From positions 744,001 to 808,000 of the forward strand of contig VTFK01000057.1 of NCBI GenBank assembly GCA_009617715.1: a stretch of DNA of 64,000 nucleotides, given 5' to 3'. Source of the DNA: Plectrocnemia conspersa (Eukaryota > Arthropoda > Insecta > Trichoptera > Polycentropodidae). This document shows positions 1 through 9,898 of this stretch, one piece after another; within the stretch, counting starts at the first letter, position 1, and each line of letters begins with the position of its first letter. The translations under genes and the position numbers were made by a program. The notes beneath the pieces were generated by a model. It was not told where the DNA came from and did no database searches. It saw only the letters and a program-made list of their open reading frames with translations.

Positions 1-45
1 TTCCGATAATTTATTATTTGAAGTAACGCCTATATTTTATTTTAG

Positions 46-628
46 AAGGCTAGCCTCTGACGACGATATAAAAAAAATGTCAGATGGGCTATTGTTTAAA
101 TACGAGGCCCCTCTCGTCAAAGTGCAGACGAATCTCGGCGAGTTAACGTACATATATTTTTAATATTGAAACAGAACATTTGATTTCAAATTACGGTAAA
201 TTTAATACTAACAATGATTTTTTATTCAGATCGAAGCAATCGACTTTAATTAATTCTATGACTGAACAAAATAAGAAATTGTATTCCACACAAAACGATG
301 AAACTTTGAAAAATATGGTAAGCATACTATCCGATTGTAATATGTAATAGTAAATATCTATTTATAAGCGTGATGTAGTTTGCAGATATCCATTATTGTC
401 GGGATCAATTGGTGCAGATAAAGAAACAAATGGCGTCAATTCATGAGAGAACTAGCCGTTTAAAAGTAAATTTAAAACACTTATGACATTATTTGTAAAT
501 TTACTACATGTTTTTAATTTGTATTATAGACAAGAGCGCATAACGTTTTAAGTTTCGCAAAAAACAAACAGATGGCTCGGAAAGTGCAACTTGAAAATGA
601 ACAGAGACTGATCGGTGGCTTCAAATAG
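46..628 (+). CDS. Pldn: Pallidin homologue (BLOC-1 subunit 6), last four coding exons, 5' end outside window
   Basis: Coding exons at 46-147, 230-317, 379-465 and 530-628 (stop TAG 626-628) join in frame into 124 residues. Each intron starts GT and ends AG. The reading rests on resemblance to pallidin: a GLL-x-x-Y segment followed by a long coiled coil (residues 20-90), then FADIHYCRDQLVQIKK and HERTSRLKTRA, which parallel the conserved FAEAKHYHAKL and HEKTSKLKKRA blocks of animal pallidin. Pallidin is a small helical subunit of BLOC-1, the complex needed to build lysosome-related organelles such as pigment granules, and it binds syntaxin-type SNAREs. The family is about 170 residues, so about 50 N-terminal residues lie left of the window. 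For exon 3 the acceptor at 377-378 was chosen over the AG four bases further in, because only it keeps the conserved frame. The C-terminus (MARKVQLENEQRLIGGFK) is a charged helix end. It is convergent with the TINAG-like gene. Confidence 0.82.
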
Positions 629-1810
629 TAAATGTATCAATTCTACACGTCGTCTAATAATTATGCAATAATTATTTTAAATTTTGAGAGGCTAAGTCTT
701 TCATTTAATTTCGTTTTAATGTATCTAATCAGATTATATTAGATTTCAAAGTTAGTAAAGTTCAACATATTTTAAATTGAAAATAACATTGTTTAGTTTT
801 GTTGTATATAATTATGTATATTGAGAATATAAATGGAAAGATGTTATTGATCATTGCTGTCCTTGAAAAAACATCACTAATTTTGAAATCTATCTTTATA
901 TTATTTTTATATATTAATGTATTATATAAAGTTTTATTACTATAATTTTTATATAAATAATATTTAGTAAACAGGGTTCTTTATTTAAGTTTTAACGAAT
1001 AATTGTTAATTAATAATAATAGGATATATTTTTTATATCTATATATTAATGTAAAAGAGTGAATATTTTCCTTATTTTCAATTCACTTTACACGTATAGC
1101 TTTGTTTACAATTAATTAATTAAAAATAAAAAATGTTTATTTTAAATATTTTTATTAATTTAAAAAAAAGTAACTAAGCAGGTTTTATTACATACACAAA
1201 AATATATAATTTATTAATTTATTTTAAAATCTGATTTATATACTACATATAAAATCACATGTTTATTATCGTCTCAAAGACATTATTACTAAAGTTGTAT
1301 ATTTATGTTTTTAATAATGGCACTTTGAAACACTTTTATTATACAAATACAATAATTGCAAATATATATTTTAAATAATTAAAAATGAATTCGAGATCTT
1401 CTCATTGCAAATTTTGTAAATCAAACATGACGCATGGAATGATGCCAAAGAAGACAATAATTGACAATCTGAATTAAATTGAAACTTATAAAAAATGAAC
1501 ACTGTAAGTCACACAAATTAAATAATACACATATTAAATGCTTCAACAAATAAAACATGGATCTCTCCTCGATATAAATTAACGATATATTAAAAACAAC
1601 AAACTGCTTAATAAATCGAGTACTAAAAAAATGATCTTATTTAATAATAAAGTGAATACTTTTATATATGTATACATATAAAAAAAATTATCGCAGACTA
1701 GTATTCGTAAAATTAAGCATTTAACAATCTAAAAAAATGAATAATTAAATATTTTATAAGAGAAAAAAATATGGCAGTAGTTTAGTGCTGTAAATATAAA
1801 TCGCCTCGAT
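629..1810. other. AT-rich intergenic spacer between two convergent genes
   Basis: This spacer separates the stop codons of the pallidin homologue and the TINAG-like gene and must hold both 3' untranslated regions. It is almost entirely A and T with no open reading frame of note. The first plus-strand AATAAA seen is at 1125-1130. For the minus-strand gene, an ATTAAA variant lies at 1640-1645 and AATAAA at 1335-1340 and 1262-1267. Which of these is used cannot be told. Confidence 0.5.
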
Positions 1811-4800
1811 TTAGCCTATGACTCCAGCTTTGTTATCGACGGTGAAAGCTGTTGTGCTGATGACAAATGATTCGATATCGCACTCGTTGACTCCCTTCAA
1901 AATCCTGAAATATCCTCTTTCGCCCCAATTTGAACCCCAGCTGTTGGCTGCCAGCTATAAGAAAAACATTTAATATCGACACAAAATCAATATAAAATAT
2001 ATATTTTAATTACCCAATATTTAGTTCCGTTCTCTTCACCCCAGCCGATAATCCTCACCGATTGATAACCGAATAGATCGTTCCTAACGTGCGATGATTT
2101 TTTATATATTCCACCACTGTATGAGAAGAAATCTTGATATACTTTCATGGTAGCTAGAATGATACAAAAAATTAATACATATTATATATATATTAAAAAT
2201 ATAATTTTTTTACATTTATACAAAAATTAATGCTCCAAAACACGTTAACCAAATAAAAACTTAAAAGTGCGATAAAATTTCAAAAGAACGCTCTATTGTC
2301 TTGTATATATAATCAGTACGAATCAGGCATAAAACACGAAGGTGTGGCAGTACTGCACTTTTTTTGAGTAGTGAATGGGCAAAACCCATTGAAATTCATC
2401 GACGAATGAAAGTTATGAATGCCAGACTTCTCGACCAGGCGGGCACATAACCAGCACGATATACCAGTGCTATAAATTGGTGATATAAGTTCGAATCCCG
2501 TATGTACACTGGTGTTTTTCAATTTCTATCGTGTCTGGGAGGTCGGAATTAGTGATTATTATATAATTATAATTCCAATAGATCATCACAGATTAGGTTT
2601 TCTTAGATATTCCTAATCTCCTGGATGAAAATTATTATGAATAATTAATATAAAACTGTAATAATAGTTTGTTATTAATAAAATAGATGTCACTGATTTA
2701 TAGAATTCGATTTCAGTTAGTAGTCGTTGATTGTGTTTACCCTATTTTAACGTATTTGGCTAACATCATGTTGCAATGGAAGATTTATAATAAATAAATT
2801 CCAATAAATTTACAGTGCTTTGAGGCAGAAAGTGGTGGCTTCCTAGGAATAATAGTTATTGGGGAAGAATTCTGGTTCGCTACCGTCAGCCATAAGCTAA
2901 GAACACCAATTATCGACGTGAAAGATTATACTCACTCTCTTTTAAAATTAACAAGGGATAATCTTAGAGTATAGGTAAGTATGACATATCTTCGATGCAA
3001 TAAAATCATAGCGATGTTCATTTGGTACCAGAATACAGTTGTTTTGATGTAACGTGATATAACCATCATGACATGATGAATTTCCCCAATTTGTCATAAT
3101 GACCTTAATACATAATAGTGCAAACATATACAGATACCATATATCAGCTCATACACAAACATGCACTCATTTATATTTATTTACGCTTACTATATCAAGA
3201 TATTTAATTTTTTTTAAATATAAATGACTTAAAATTCAATAGTAGCGCACTTTTAAAAGACATTTGCCATTCTACATTCTATATTCTAGCTCCTCGTAGC
3301 TAATGTCGAAAACATCATTGGGTCTGAGAAGCTCATTGAAAAGCTAGATGGTTTATGTAAACGGAGCGTTTTCTGACTGTAATGCTTATGAGTAAGAGAC
3401 GCCACACATGAAAATCACCACACATCAATGGATTGTCGACACCACCCTTCAATTGTATTCCAACGCTCCTATCAAAAAGTTCATAGCAAAATTTTCTTCT
3501 ACAAATGCTAATGCCTTTCAACAATCAGTAACAATTGCTATGCTGGGATTCAAGATAGTGGAGGTAACGAGCGTTCCCACTGAAAAGGCGACGGCATGAT
3601 TTTATTGCTTTTGACGTGAATTTTTGACTTCTGAGAAGTGATAATTGTTTTTGCGCCCTCCTATTGACAAAAATTCAGTTTGAATATACTTTAATCAACC
3701 CTTTTATATTAGAAGTCCGTAGTAATATTGGTAAGAATAGCTTTTTAAAACATAGTGTGAAATCATATTTTTAAAACATAGTGTGACATCAAAATGCTTA
3801 CAAACTATGTTGCAATATGCGAGATACGACATCTGTCTGTACTTATTCTTCCGCTTACTTTCCCCAGGGAAAAATATTTTAGACCTGACCTAATGAAAGT
3901 TCTAAAATTATAATTAGTTTTAGAACTTTCATTAGGTCAAGTTGGGTTGTATGGTTAATTTGTGTAGGTTAGGTTTGGGTTTGAACAGCAAATTTACGTT
4001 TCGCAATTGTCAAATTAAGTTTCAATGATATCTTAGAATAGCATATAAATTCATTAGCGCCTATCAGTTAAATTCTTTTATTTTTTTTATTTTCTATATA
4101 TATATTTCTTAGTAGAAATATATATCTACTGGTGAAAATGTATTTGGACTTCACTAGTAAAAATATAACCTCACTGAAAATACAACCATTTATACATTGC
4201 ATGTAAATAAATAATTTGTACTTATATTAACTTGAATGTAAACGCAGGATTTAGCAAATTAATCTAATTACTACCCCAATTAGAGCTTTGTTCAAGAACA
4301 ATACAGTTTCGGCACTTTTGTTCATCAAAATCGTCGGACCACTTTTGCCACTTTTCGTTCCTTCAAAATACGTTGATCTGTGATTTCTCTGATTTCATAT
4401 GGCAATAAACAGCAACACTTTGTCAGACGAGAATTAGACAAAACTTTGGAAATCACTATAAATTTTTATTCAAATATATAATGTTTTATAATTTTATTTT
4501 ACATTTAGTCTACAGTTGTATATTTGTATTTGTTCGTTTAACTTTAGATTTGCCATGTCCAAAGTAAGGAAAAAATATAATAAATTTTGTTTAACTTTTT
4601 ATGCGCGTCGTGGCATAGGAAAAGTATAGTATAAAGGTTTAGTTCAGTAAAACGCTTGTCAAAAATTGAGTTTTGGCACCTTTTTTGTTTTGAATAAAGC
4701 TCTGATTGTAGTAATGTTAGTGGTACTTGATATTTTACTGAAAAAGTAACAATGTAATTTTGATTTGCATTTATAAATGCAAAGTTGATTCATTTTCGAA

Positions 4801-7155
4801 TAAGAAATTCATGAAAAACTTAGTCAAATGCTTTTTGAAAGTTAGCATAGACTACGTCAACTTGTATTTTAGTACTGAGGAACTTTGTTACTGCCTTTTA
4901 TGATCTGTAAAGAGTCTTTAACATCAACCCTACTTTATAGATAATGATTTTCATATATTTAGACCATTGAAAGAGGCGACTGGTTTTCATTTGATACATC
5001 CTCATATTTTAAATGGTTATGGAATCAAATATAGTTATTTAAGTTTGTATTATTTGTATTTTATGCATTTATATATAATACATACCTTGTAGTGGTCCGG
5101 AGGTTGAAATCTCGTACATTATATCCGACTCGGAGCCAATCTTGACCGGTGGAGATACAGTGTAACGATTTTTACGCTTGGAGGGACTTCCAGGAGTGTT
5201 GCAACCAGAAGCAGCGAGAGTCGGATTTCTGAATGGGATTGTGCACTTGGTGTCTTGGGCCACGTAAGGAATGCATTCTTCATCGACCAAACTATAAATA
5301 TATAATATTGGTTATAAAGAGAAAAATATATTTTACAACAAGTATAAAGAGTTATACCCCGTTTTCCTAATATATTGCCATGCTCTATCCAAATATCCTC
5401 CACTGCATGATTTCTGACCACGGCTGTTACAAGACACCATCTGCTGGGCGCTCAACTTGGGCATTTCCCGTCCATTTGAACTTATAGCAAATCTAAAATA
5501 TAATATAACACATTATATGACATTCTTTATTAAACCTCAATCTTTCATTCAAATTCATTACTTATCACTAGCCACATCCGCTATTGATATGGCCCAGGAA
5601 GAACCACACCAGCCCTGATCCTTAACAGTCGACATCTTTTCAGGCCAATGACTAATGGCATTGAACGATTCGGGAATAGTATTTATATCGTATATAGGCT
5701 TGATTGGGTACATTCCATAAGTACTTCTTTCCGGATTCAACGTGCCTTTAATAACAAGATAACATTAATATACATAGCAAGGGTATATCATTCAAGCAAT
5801 AATAAGATATTCACCTAGTCTCAATTTAATTCCTCTGCTCAATTTTTGACCCCAGAATGGTTCGTGTCTCTTTGCTCTCCACGTGCTCGAATAATCAGAA
5901 TTGATTTCATCAATCAGTGATTCATCGATAATGCAAGGATCTGTTTCACACACCATTTCTGAACCGTCGCATACGCTGTAATATTATAACAAATATAAAA
6001 TAAATATTAGTGTCACACAAGTTAACTTAATGAATTGCTTGGGGATAGGGATGTAAGTTAAACATTGATTAATAAAATATCTTTCATTCTTACATTGATA
6101 AAGACAATTTTCTAATTGTATGCATAAGTTAACCAACATATTTTAGAACTAAATTTACTGTTTCAGCTGTGTATGTTATATATCTTTTATGTATACTTTG
6201 ATAAATTAAAAAAATATTTTTAATGATCAATTGTGGTTTAGATATCGCATGTATTAATCTATCATAACCAATTTATTAATCATTTCCGTTTGCGCCAATT
6301 TAAATGTTAACCATTATTTAAGCCTAACTTAACGCAACCACAATTATAGCAGACTAACCATTCATTGCAGTTTTCTTGTGCTTTGTATTTGGGAGCCACG
6401 TATTTGTTATTATAAAAGCATTGCTTGATCGGTCCCGGGGGTAAAATTCCATGGCACACTTCGAAAAAGTCAGGACAGCAGTCATCGTGGTCGTCCGTCC
6501 TGTTGCAAAAGTCGTCACAATAGCATAGAGTACCTGTTGAATTTACTACATTGATTAATATAGCATATTAATGTTCATACCTATATTGACTTATTATCTT
6601 TAATCTTAAAAGTTATATTGAAAGTGAGTTTTATGTACCTAAAATTGGAGCCGAACATCTATCTTCCCTGCCGTTGCAACATAAGTCCGAACGTTGTCCA
6701 CAATAAGGTCCAGGTGGTAAGTCTGGACCCGAGTATCCTACGGCTATTCCAATCACTAAGCATATTACAGCTAAGACACCGTACCGCCAAAACGTTCTGA
6801 AACAAAATAGATGCTCGTTAGAATATGATACTGTTGTTCTGTGAAAGATACATAACAAGATAATAAACAATCCTTGCTTAAAAAATTCGTGGGTGGTTTA
6901 TGTTTTATAATATAAACAATATGAATGATGCATAAATTAGTGTGGCTTATACCAGATGAAACATTCAGTCGCTTAAAGTAAGTTTTGCTTATATTATTTG
7001 AAGCAGATTTACGCTAATGCATAGAAAAAAAAATCAATACATATTATTAACTGCAAGTACCTGAATGAGAACAAATCAATACTATCCGACAGTTTATATT
7101 TATTTGAATAACTGCTTTTCCAAGTATACTCGTCGACGCGACTTGAGGGAATCAT
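1811..7155 (-). CDS. Swim: TINAG-like / Swim-type secreted cathepsin B-like pseudoprotease, 9 coding exons, 465 aa
   Basis: Coding exons on the minus strand, 5' to 3': 7155-7061, 6796-6639, 6533-6359, 5975-5815, 5745-5562, 5492-5358, 5291-5086, 2153-2014 and 1954-1811. All introns are GT-AG, the phases agree, and the total is 1398 nt. Residues 35-53 are a hydrophobic segment (signal peptide or signal anchor). Residues 64-111 form a Cys-rich somatomedin B module, followed by a short Cys-rich linker (about 118-156). Residues 221-457 are a papain-family C1 domain of cathepsin B type, with [34 protein letters not shown] and [15 protein letters not shown]. The catalytic Cys is Ser246 and the catalytic His position is Gln402; Asn422 is kept, so no peptidase activity is expected. 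Domain order and the NECDIESFV tail match vertebrate TINAG/TINAGL1 and Drosophila Swim, which binds Wingless; that role here is inference. ATG 7153-7155 is the first in frame after an upstream stop. The symbol is by homology. Confidence 0.9.
2441..2825 (+). repeat. tRNA-derived SINE, near full length
   Basis: A box B-like GTTCGAATCCC at 2489-2499 marks a degenerate tRNA-derived head. It is followed by a body shared with several other copies in the window (motif AGTGATTATTATATAATTAT, then GATCATCACAGATTAGGTTT and TCCTAATCTC at about 2550-2622). The 3' part (to the ACAGTGCTTTGA stretch near 2815-2825) is shared with the copy at 36.06-36.37 kb, which fixes the approximate 3' end. It lies in intron 8 of the TINAG-like gene, antisense to it. 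Confidence 0.65.
3560..4235 (+). repeat. Foldback-family repeat, A-type arm (single arm)
   Basis: Starts near GGTAACGAGCGTTCCCACTG (3571-3590) and continues through the shared arm (ATTTTATTGCTTTTGACGTG, CTTCTGAGAAGTGATAATTG, CTCCTATTGAC). It then enters the A flank also seen at 13.2-13.76 kb, including a GTAGGTTAGGTTTGGGTTTG block near 3965. Unlike the copies at 8.4, 13.1 and 27.7 kb only one arm is present, so this copy is truncated or rearranged. A 22-30-bp stretch (TTTTTAAAACATAGTGTGA) is duplicated in tandem at 3742-3790. Confidence 0.6.
3889..3938. repeat. Near-perfect 21-bp-arm hairpin inside the A-type repeat
   Basis: GACCTAATGAAAGTTCTAAA on the left is the reverse complement of the right arm ending in CTTTCATTAGGTC, with about 9 A/T bases between. 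The copy at 13.46 kb lacks the hairpin (GACCTAACGAAAGTTGG only). The copy near 27.49-27.53 kb keeps its core (AAAGTTCTAAAA ... TTTTAGAACTTT). Confidence 0.7.
4267..4715. mobile_element. MITE-like element with about 25-bp terminal inverted repeats
   Basis: The left end ATTACTACCCCAATTAGAGC (continuing TTTGTTCAAGAACAA) matches the reverse complement of the right end TTGAATAAAGCTCTGATTGTAGTAAT apart from three extra C and a few changes. The interior is AT-rich with no transposase. No clear target-site duplication was found, so the superfamily is not assigned. It sits in intron 8 of the TINAG-like gene. Confidence 0.5.
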
Positions 7156-8340
7156 ATCCCAGCATACCTTATAGGAATTTTATGGGAAATAAAAATAGAT
7201 AATATTTATATTCCTTCATGTAACTTTTTTGGACTGATATGATTAAAGATCCACTCCATATAAAGTCATTCAAAACAAAATTAATTATGGGTTCTTAAAA
7301 AACTAGGAACCACTGGATTTTGGAGAAGATGAAACTTATAGGCACGCAAATTGCGAAACAACGGTCTGAATGCCTTCTAGGGTCAGTGTCCAATTAAAGT
7401 TCCTTCTTCTATTTGGACTCATACCAAACAGGGTAAGAAGTTGGTGGTGCCTGAGCAATTGCACAGCCAAGTCTGCGATGATCATAAAAGCCGCTCTGGT
7501 AATGGAGAGTGTCTCACAGATGAATTTACGACCTGACCATGTCGCATTTTGACATTGCACAATTACATCTTGATTGAGATCGCTGTTTTGGTGACATAAT
7601 TCGCCGGCGCTTAACATGAGTTATAACTTTGTGTTGTTCATCATTCTGTAGGCAGCTTGTTTGTTAAGTGATGTACAATGTTGACAGATAACCGAATAGC
7701 AAAGTATTTACATACGACCTGACACCCACGAGTGTGAACTAACAAGCATTTTAGAATTATTTGCCCTATTTGGTGTCAACAACCATTGTTGCACTAAATT
7801 TATAAAACTATATTAAATAGATTCATGGGAACCTGTTTCGAGTTTGACTCAGGTACTTATATAGATTTATGCTAGTTTATTGTCTTTCACAAGCGGAGCT
7901 ATTCGATTCTCATTTTTTTATTGTAGACGCTGTGGATGGTATTATTGAAAAGAAGAAGAAAACCAGAAAAAATGCTTTAACCACACAAGGAAGTATCTTT
8001 TGAATATACATAGTAATAGAAAAATTACAAATTAGTTCCAATTGAAGAGCGTGGACTGAATGCTAAATTAGACGTTATTTTATGTTCATTAATATTTTAT
8101 ATTTTAGACCAATTCGTGTCATTTATTCATGAAAAATGCAGGTTAATAACATCCGTTCTATTAAATTACTAATACGAATTAAGCAGTGACGACATTTGAG
8201 GGGGACAGGTGAGGACACTTGCCCTTCCGAAATTTGGTCAGAAAGATGCAGGTCATTTAATTAAATACTATGAATCTTAATGAAATAGATAAAGCATAAA
8301 ATGGAGAAATGACGTCCCTGATTGCATATTATTCAGAAAT
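7156..8340. other. Upstream region of the TINAG-like gene, no gene recognised
   Basis: This should hold the promoter and 5' untranslated leader of the minus-strand TINAG-like gene, but no clear TATA or initiator could be fixed. Between about 7330 and 7620 composition is less AT-rich and a 93-codon minus-strand frame (7336-7617) is open; its translation resembles nothing I recognise. From about 8190 to 8320 a dispersed repeat begins, sharing ACTATGAATCTTAATGAA and GACGTCCCTG with 9.29-9.44 kb and, inverted, 14.6-14.71 kb. Confidence 0.4.
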
Positions 8341-8344
8341 TATT

Positions 8345-9025
8345 GTTTTAAAAATTAGCTATATTTACCGATATTACTACAGATTTCTGATATAAGAGTA
8401 TTGGTTAAAGTATGTTCAAACCGAATTTTGGTCAATAGGAGATCGCAAAAAACAATTATCACTTCTCAGAAGTCAAAAATTCACGTCAAAAGCAATAAAA
8501 TCGTGTCGGCGCCGTCGCAGTCCCACGCTCGGTAACGACGGCGACAGCACGATTTTATTGCTTTTGACGTGGATTTTTGACTTCTGTGAAGGGATAATTG
8601 TTTTTTACGATCTCCTATTGGTCAAAATTCAGTTTAGATATGCTTCATTTGATTCTTAGTAAGTCATAATATTGCTATAAAAAATAATATGAACGCTAGA
8701 GCGTTTCCACTGTAAAGGCGACGGTACGATTTTATTGCTTTTGACGTGGATTTTTGCCTTCTGAAAAGGGATAATTGTTTTTTGCGCTCTCCTATTGGTC
8801 AAAATTCGGTTCAGATATGCTTCCTTAATCGATTCTCACTTATTGTAAGCCGTAAAATTCTTATAGAACGTTTTAAAATTAACTCTAGATATACTACTGC
8901 GACGGCGACGGCACGATTTTATTGCTTTAAACGTGAATTTTTGAATTCTGAAAAGGGATAATTGTTGTTTTGCGCTCTCGTATTACAAAAAAAAATTTGG
9001 TTTATCGACGGCGATGGCATGATAA
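8345..9025. repeat. Foldback-family repeat: palindrome plus tandem B-type arms
   Basis: A palindrome spans about 8417-8636: the left arm (A side, TTCAAACCGAATTTTGGTC outward) and the right arm (B side, GGTCAAAATTCAGTTTAGAT outward) are joined through CGCTCGGTAACGACGG. Two further direct copies of the B arm follow, at about 8697-8820 and 8889-8998, each with its B flank (GCTTC...CGATTCTCACTTATTG...GTAAG). Copies of one unit are therefore both inverted and head-to-tail here. Confidence 0.7.
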
Positions 9026-9026
9026 G

Positions 9027-9245
9027 CGAGTGGTATAAGTTTCTGACTATTGACCTGAAAGACGTGGGTTCAAATCCCATACGGATCTTAGTGTTTTTTA
9101 ATTAGTGATTATTATATAATTATAATTCCGATTGATCATTACAGATTAGGTTTACCTAAATTTTCCTAATCTCACTGATGAATATCGTGATGATAAAATA
9201 AAATCGAAATAGGTCGTACATATCTTGTATCGAAAATTCTCTAAT
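9027..9245 (+). repeat. tRNA-derived SINE copy
   Basis: The head TGGTATAAGTTTCTGACTAT carries an A-box-like stretch and GGGTTCAAATCCCATACGG is the B box (about 9067-9085). The body AGTGATTATTATATAATTAT, GATCATTACAGATTAGG and TTCCTAATCTCACTGATGAA follow. The 3' portion (AGGTCGTACATATCTTGTAT) matches the copy at 41.2 kb rather than that at 2.8 kb, so at least two 3' subtypes exist. It abuts the foldback array directly. Confidence 0.65.
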
Positions 9246-9289
9246 AAAATGAACTAATGATAAAAAATTTTTTTTATTGTTTTTGACAT

Positions 9290-9445
9290 GGTTTTACGCA
9301 GGGGAGCATATGGGAGAATTCCCCCTCCTTGAATGTCAATTAATGAAATATTATGAATCTTAATGAATACGACTTTTTTTCAAAATACCAATGATTGACC
9401 AATTTTTGCTACCCCCCCCCCCCCAGGAAAAACTTAAATTACGTC
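9290..9445 (-). repeat. Poly-C/poly-G-bearing dispersed repeat, minus orientation
   Basis: Contains C13 at 9412-9424 and the blocks ATTATGAATCTTAATGAA and ACGTCCCTGG. Reverse-complemented, it aligns with 14.57-14.71 kb, where a G9 tract is followed by related sequence and ends in GACGTCCCTG. Confidence 0.6.
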
Positions 9446-9695
9446 CCTGGTTATCTTATGTTTATCGATATTTTATTACATTACATTACATTACACAATA
9501 TTTCCGTTGCACAATTCGACCTCAGAAAGATGTCCATCAAACTAATGTCACTTTATAAAGGCGTAGGTATACATATTTCGTATAACAATCGTGATTCGTC
9601 AGCGAGCTTTGTAACTCTTAATATTTAAGGTTGGTCTCGAATGATGAGAAAGAGACACGGCAGACATGCCGCGACAGGAGATACGCTGAGATTCG

Positions 9696-9898
9696 GCCCG
9701 AGGCAAAGACCATACGGTCATGGAGTGCTATCACCAAAGAGGTACTCCATCAGACACGACTGCAGTAGAGGGACCAACCTCCACTACACCAACGCTGCCT
9801 CACCTACAAAGCCCCAGAGGATCTTCCTCTGACATCATCTTACCGCCAGCCTCTCCATCACCGCCCGGAGAAAATAATCTAGCCCATCATAATTTGTA
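9696..9898 (+). CDS. Pro/Ser-rich open frame, possible terminal exon (uncertain)
   Basis: A frame from just after a TGA (GAT at 9696) to TAG at 9896-9898 encodes about 66 residues ending in LQSPRGSSSDIILPPASP and NNLAHHNL, rich in Pro, Ser and Thr. GC content is far above the surroundings, and AATAAA follows within about 30 bp of the stop. These are marks of a terminal coding exon, but no upstream exon was found and no domain is recognised. Another frame (9641-9832, MMRKRHGRHAATG start) overlaps it and cannot be excluded. The stretch could also be the 3' end of a decayed mobile element. Confidence 0.25.

Larger units (their letters stand above)
2154..5085 (-). other. Intron 8 of the TINAG-like gene, expanded by nested repeats
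   Basis: This 2.9-kb intron splits the C1 domain between GPLQ and [12 protein letters not shown]. Its splice sites are GT at 5084-5085 and AG at 2154-2155, read on the minus strand. It contains a SINE (about 2441-2825), a foldback-type repeat (about 3560-4235) and a MITE (4267-4715). The part from 2826 to 3560 is moderately complex sequence with no family recognised. The other introns of this gene are 69 to 383 bp, so repeats account for most of the excess length. Confidence 0.75.

Noticed and set aside
3960..3985. GTAGGTTAGGTTTGGG block resembling the insect telomere repeat TTAGG
   Set aside because: Only about two units, and the same block recurs at 13.5 kb as part of the dispersed A-type repeat; not a telomeric array.
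6631..6870. Alternative start of the Swim-like protein at 6870 ([13 protein letters not shown]...)
   Set aside because: It would require reading through the AG acceptor at 6797; the spliced exon 7155-7061 joins in frame with a consensus donor and gives a better-supported start.
7336..7617. 93-codon minus-strand open frame upstream of the Swim-like gene
   Set aside because: No recognisable protein, an overlapping frame on the other strand, and no splice or promoter evidence; kept only as a note.
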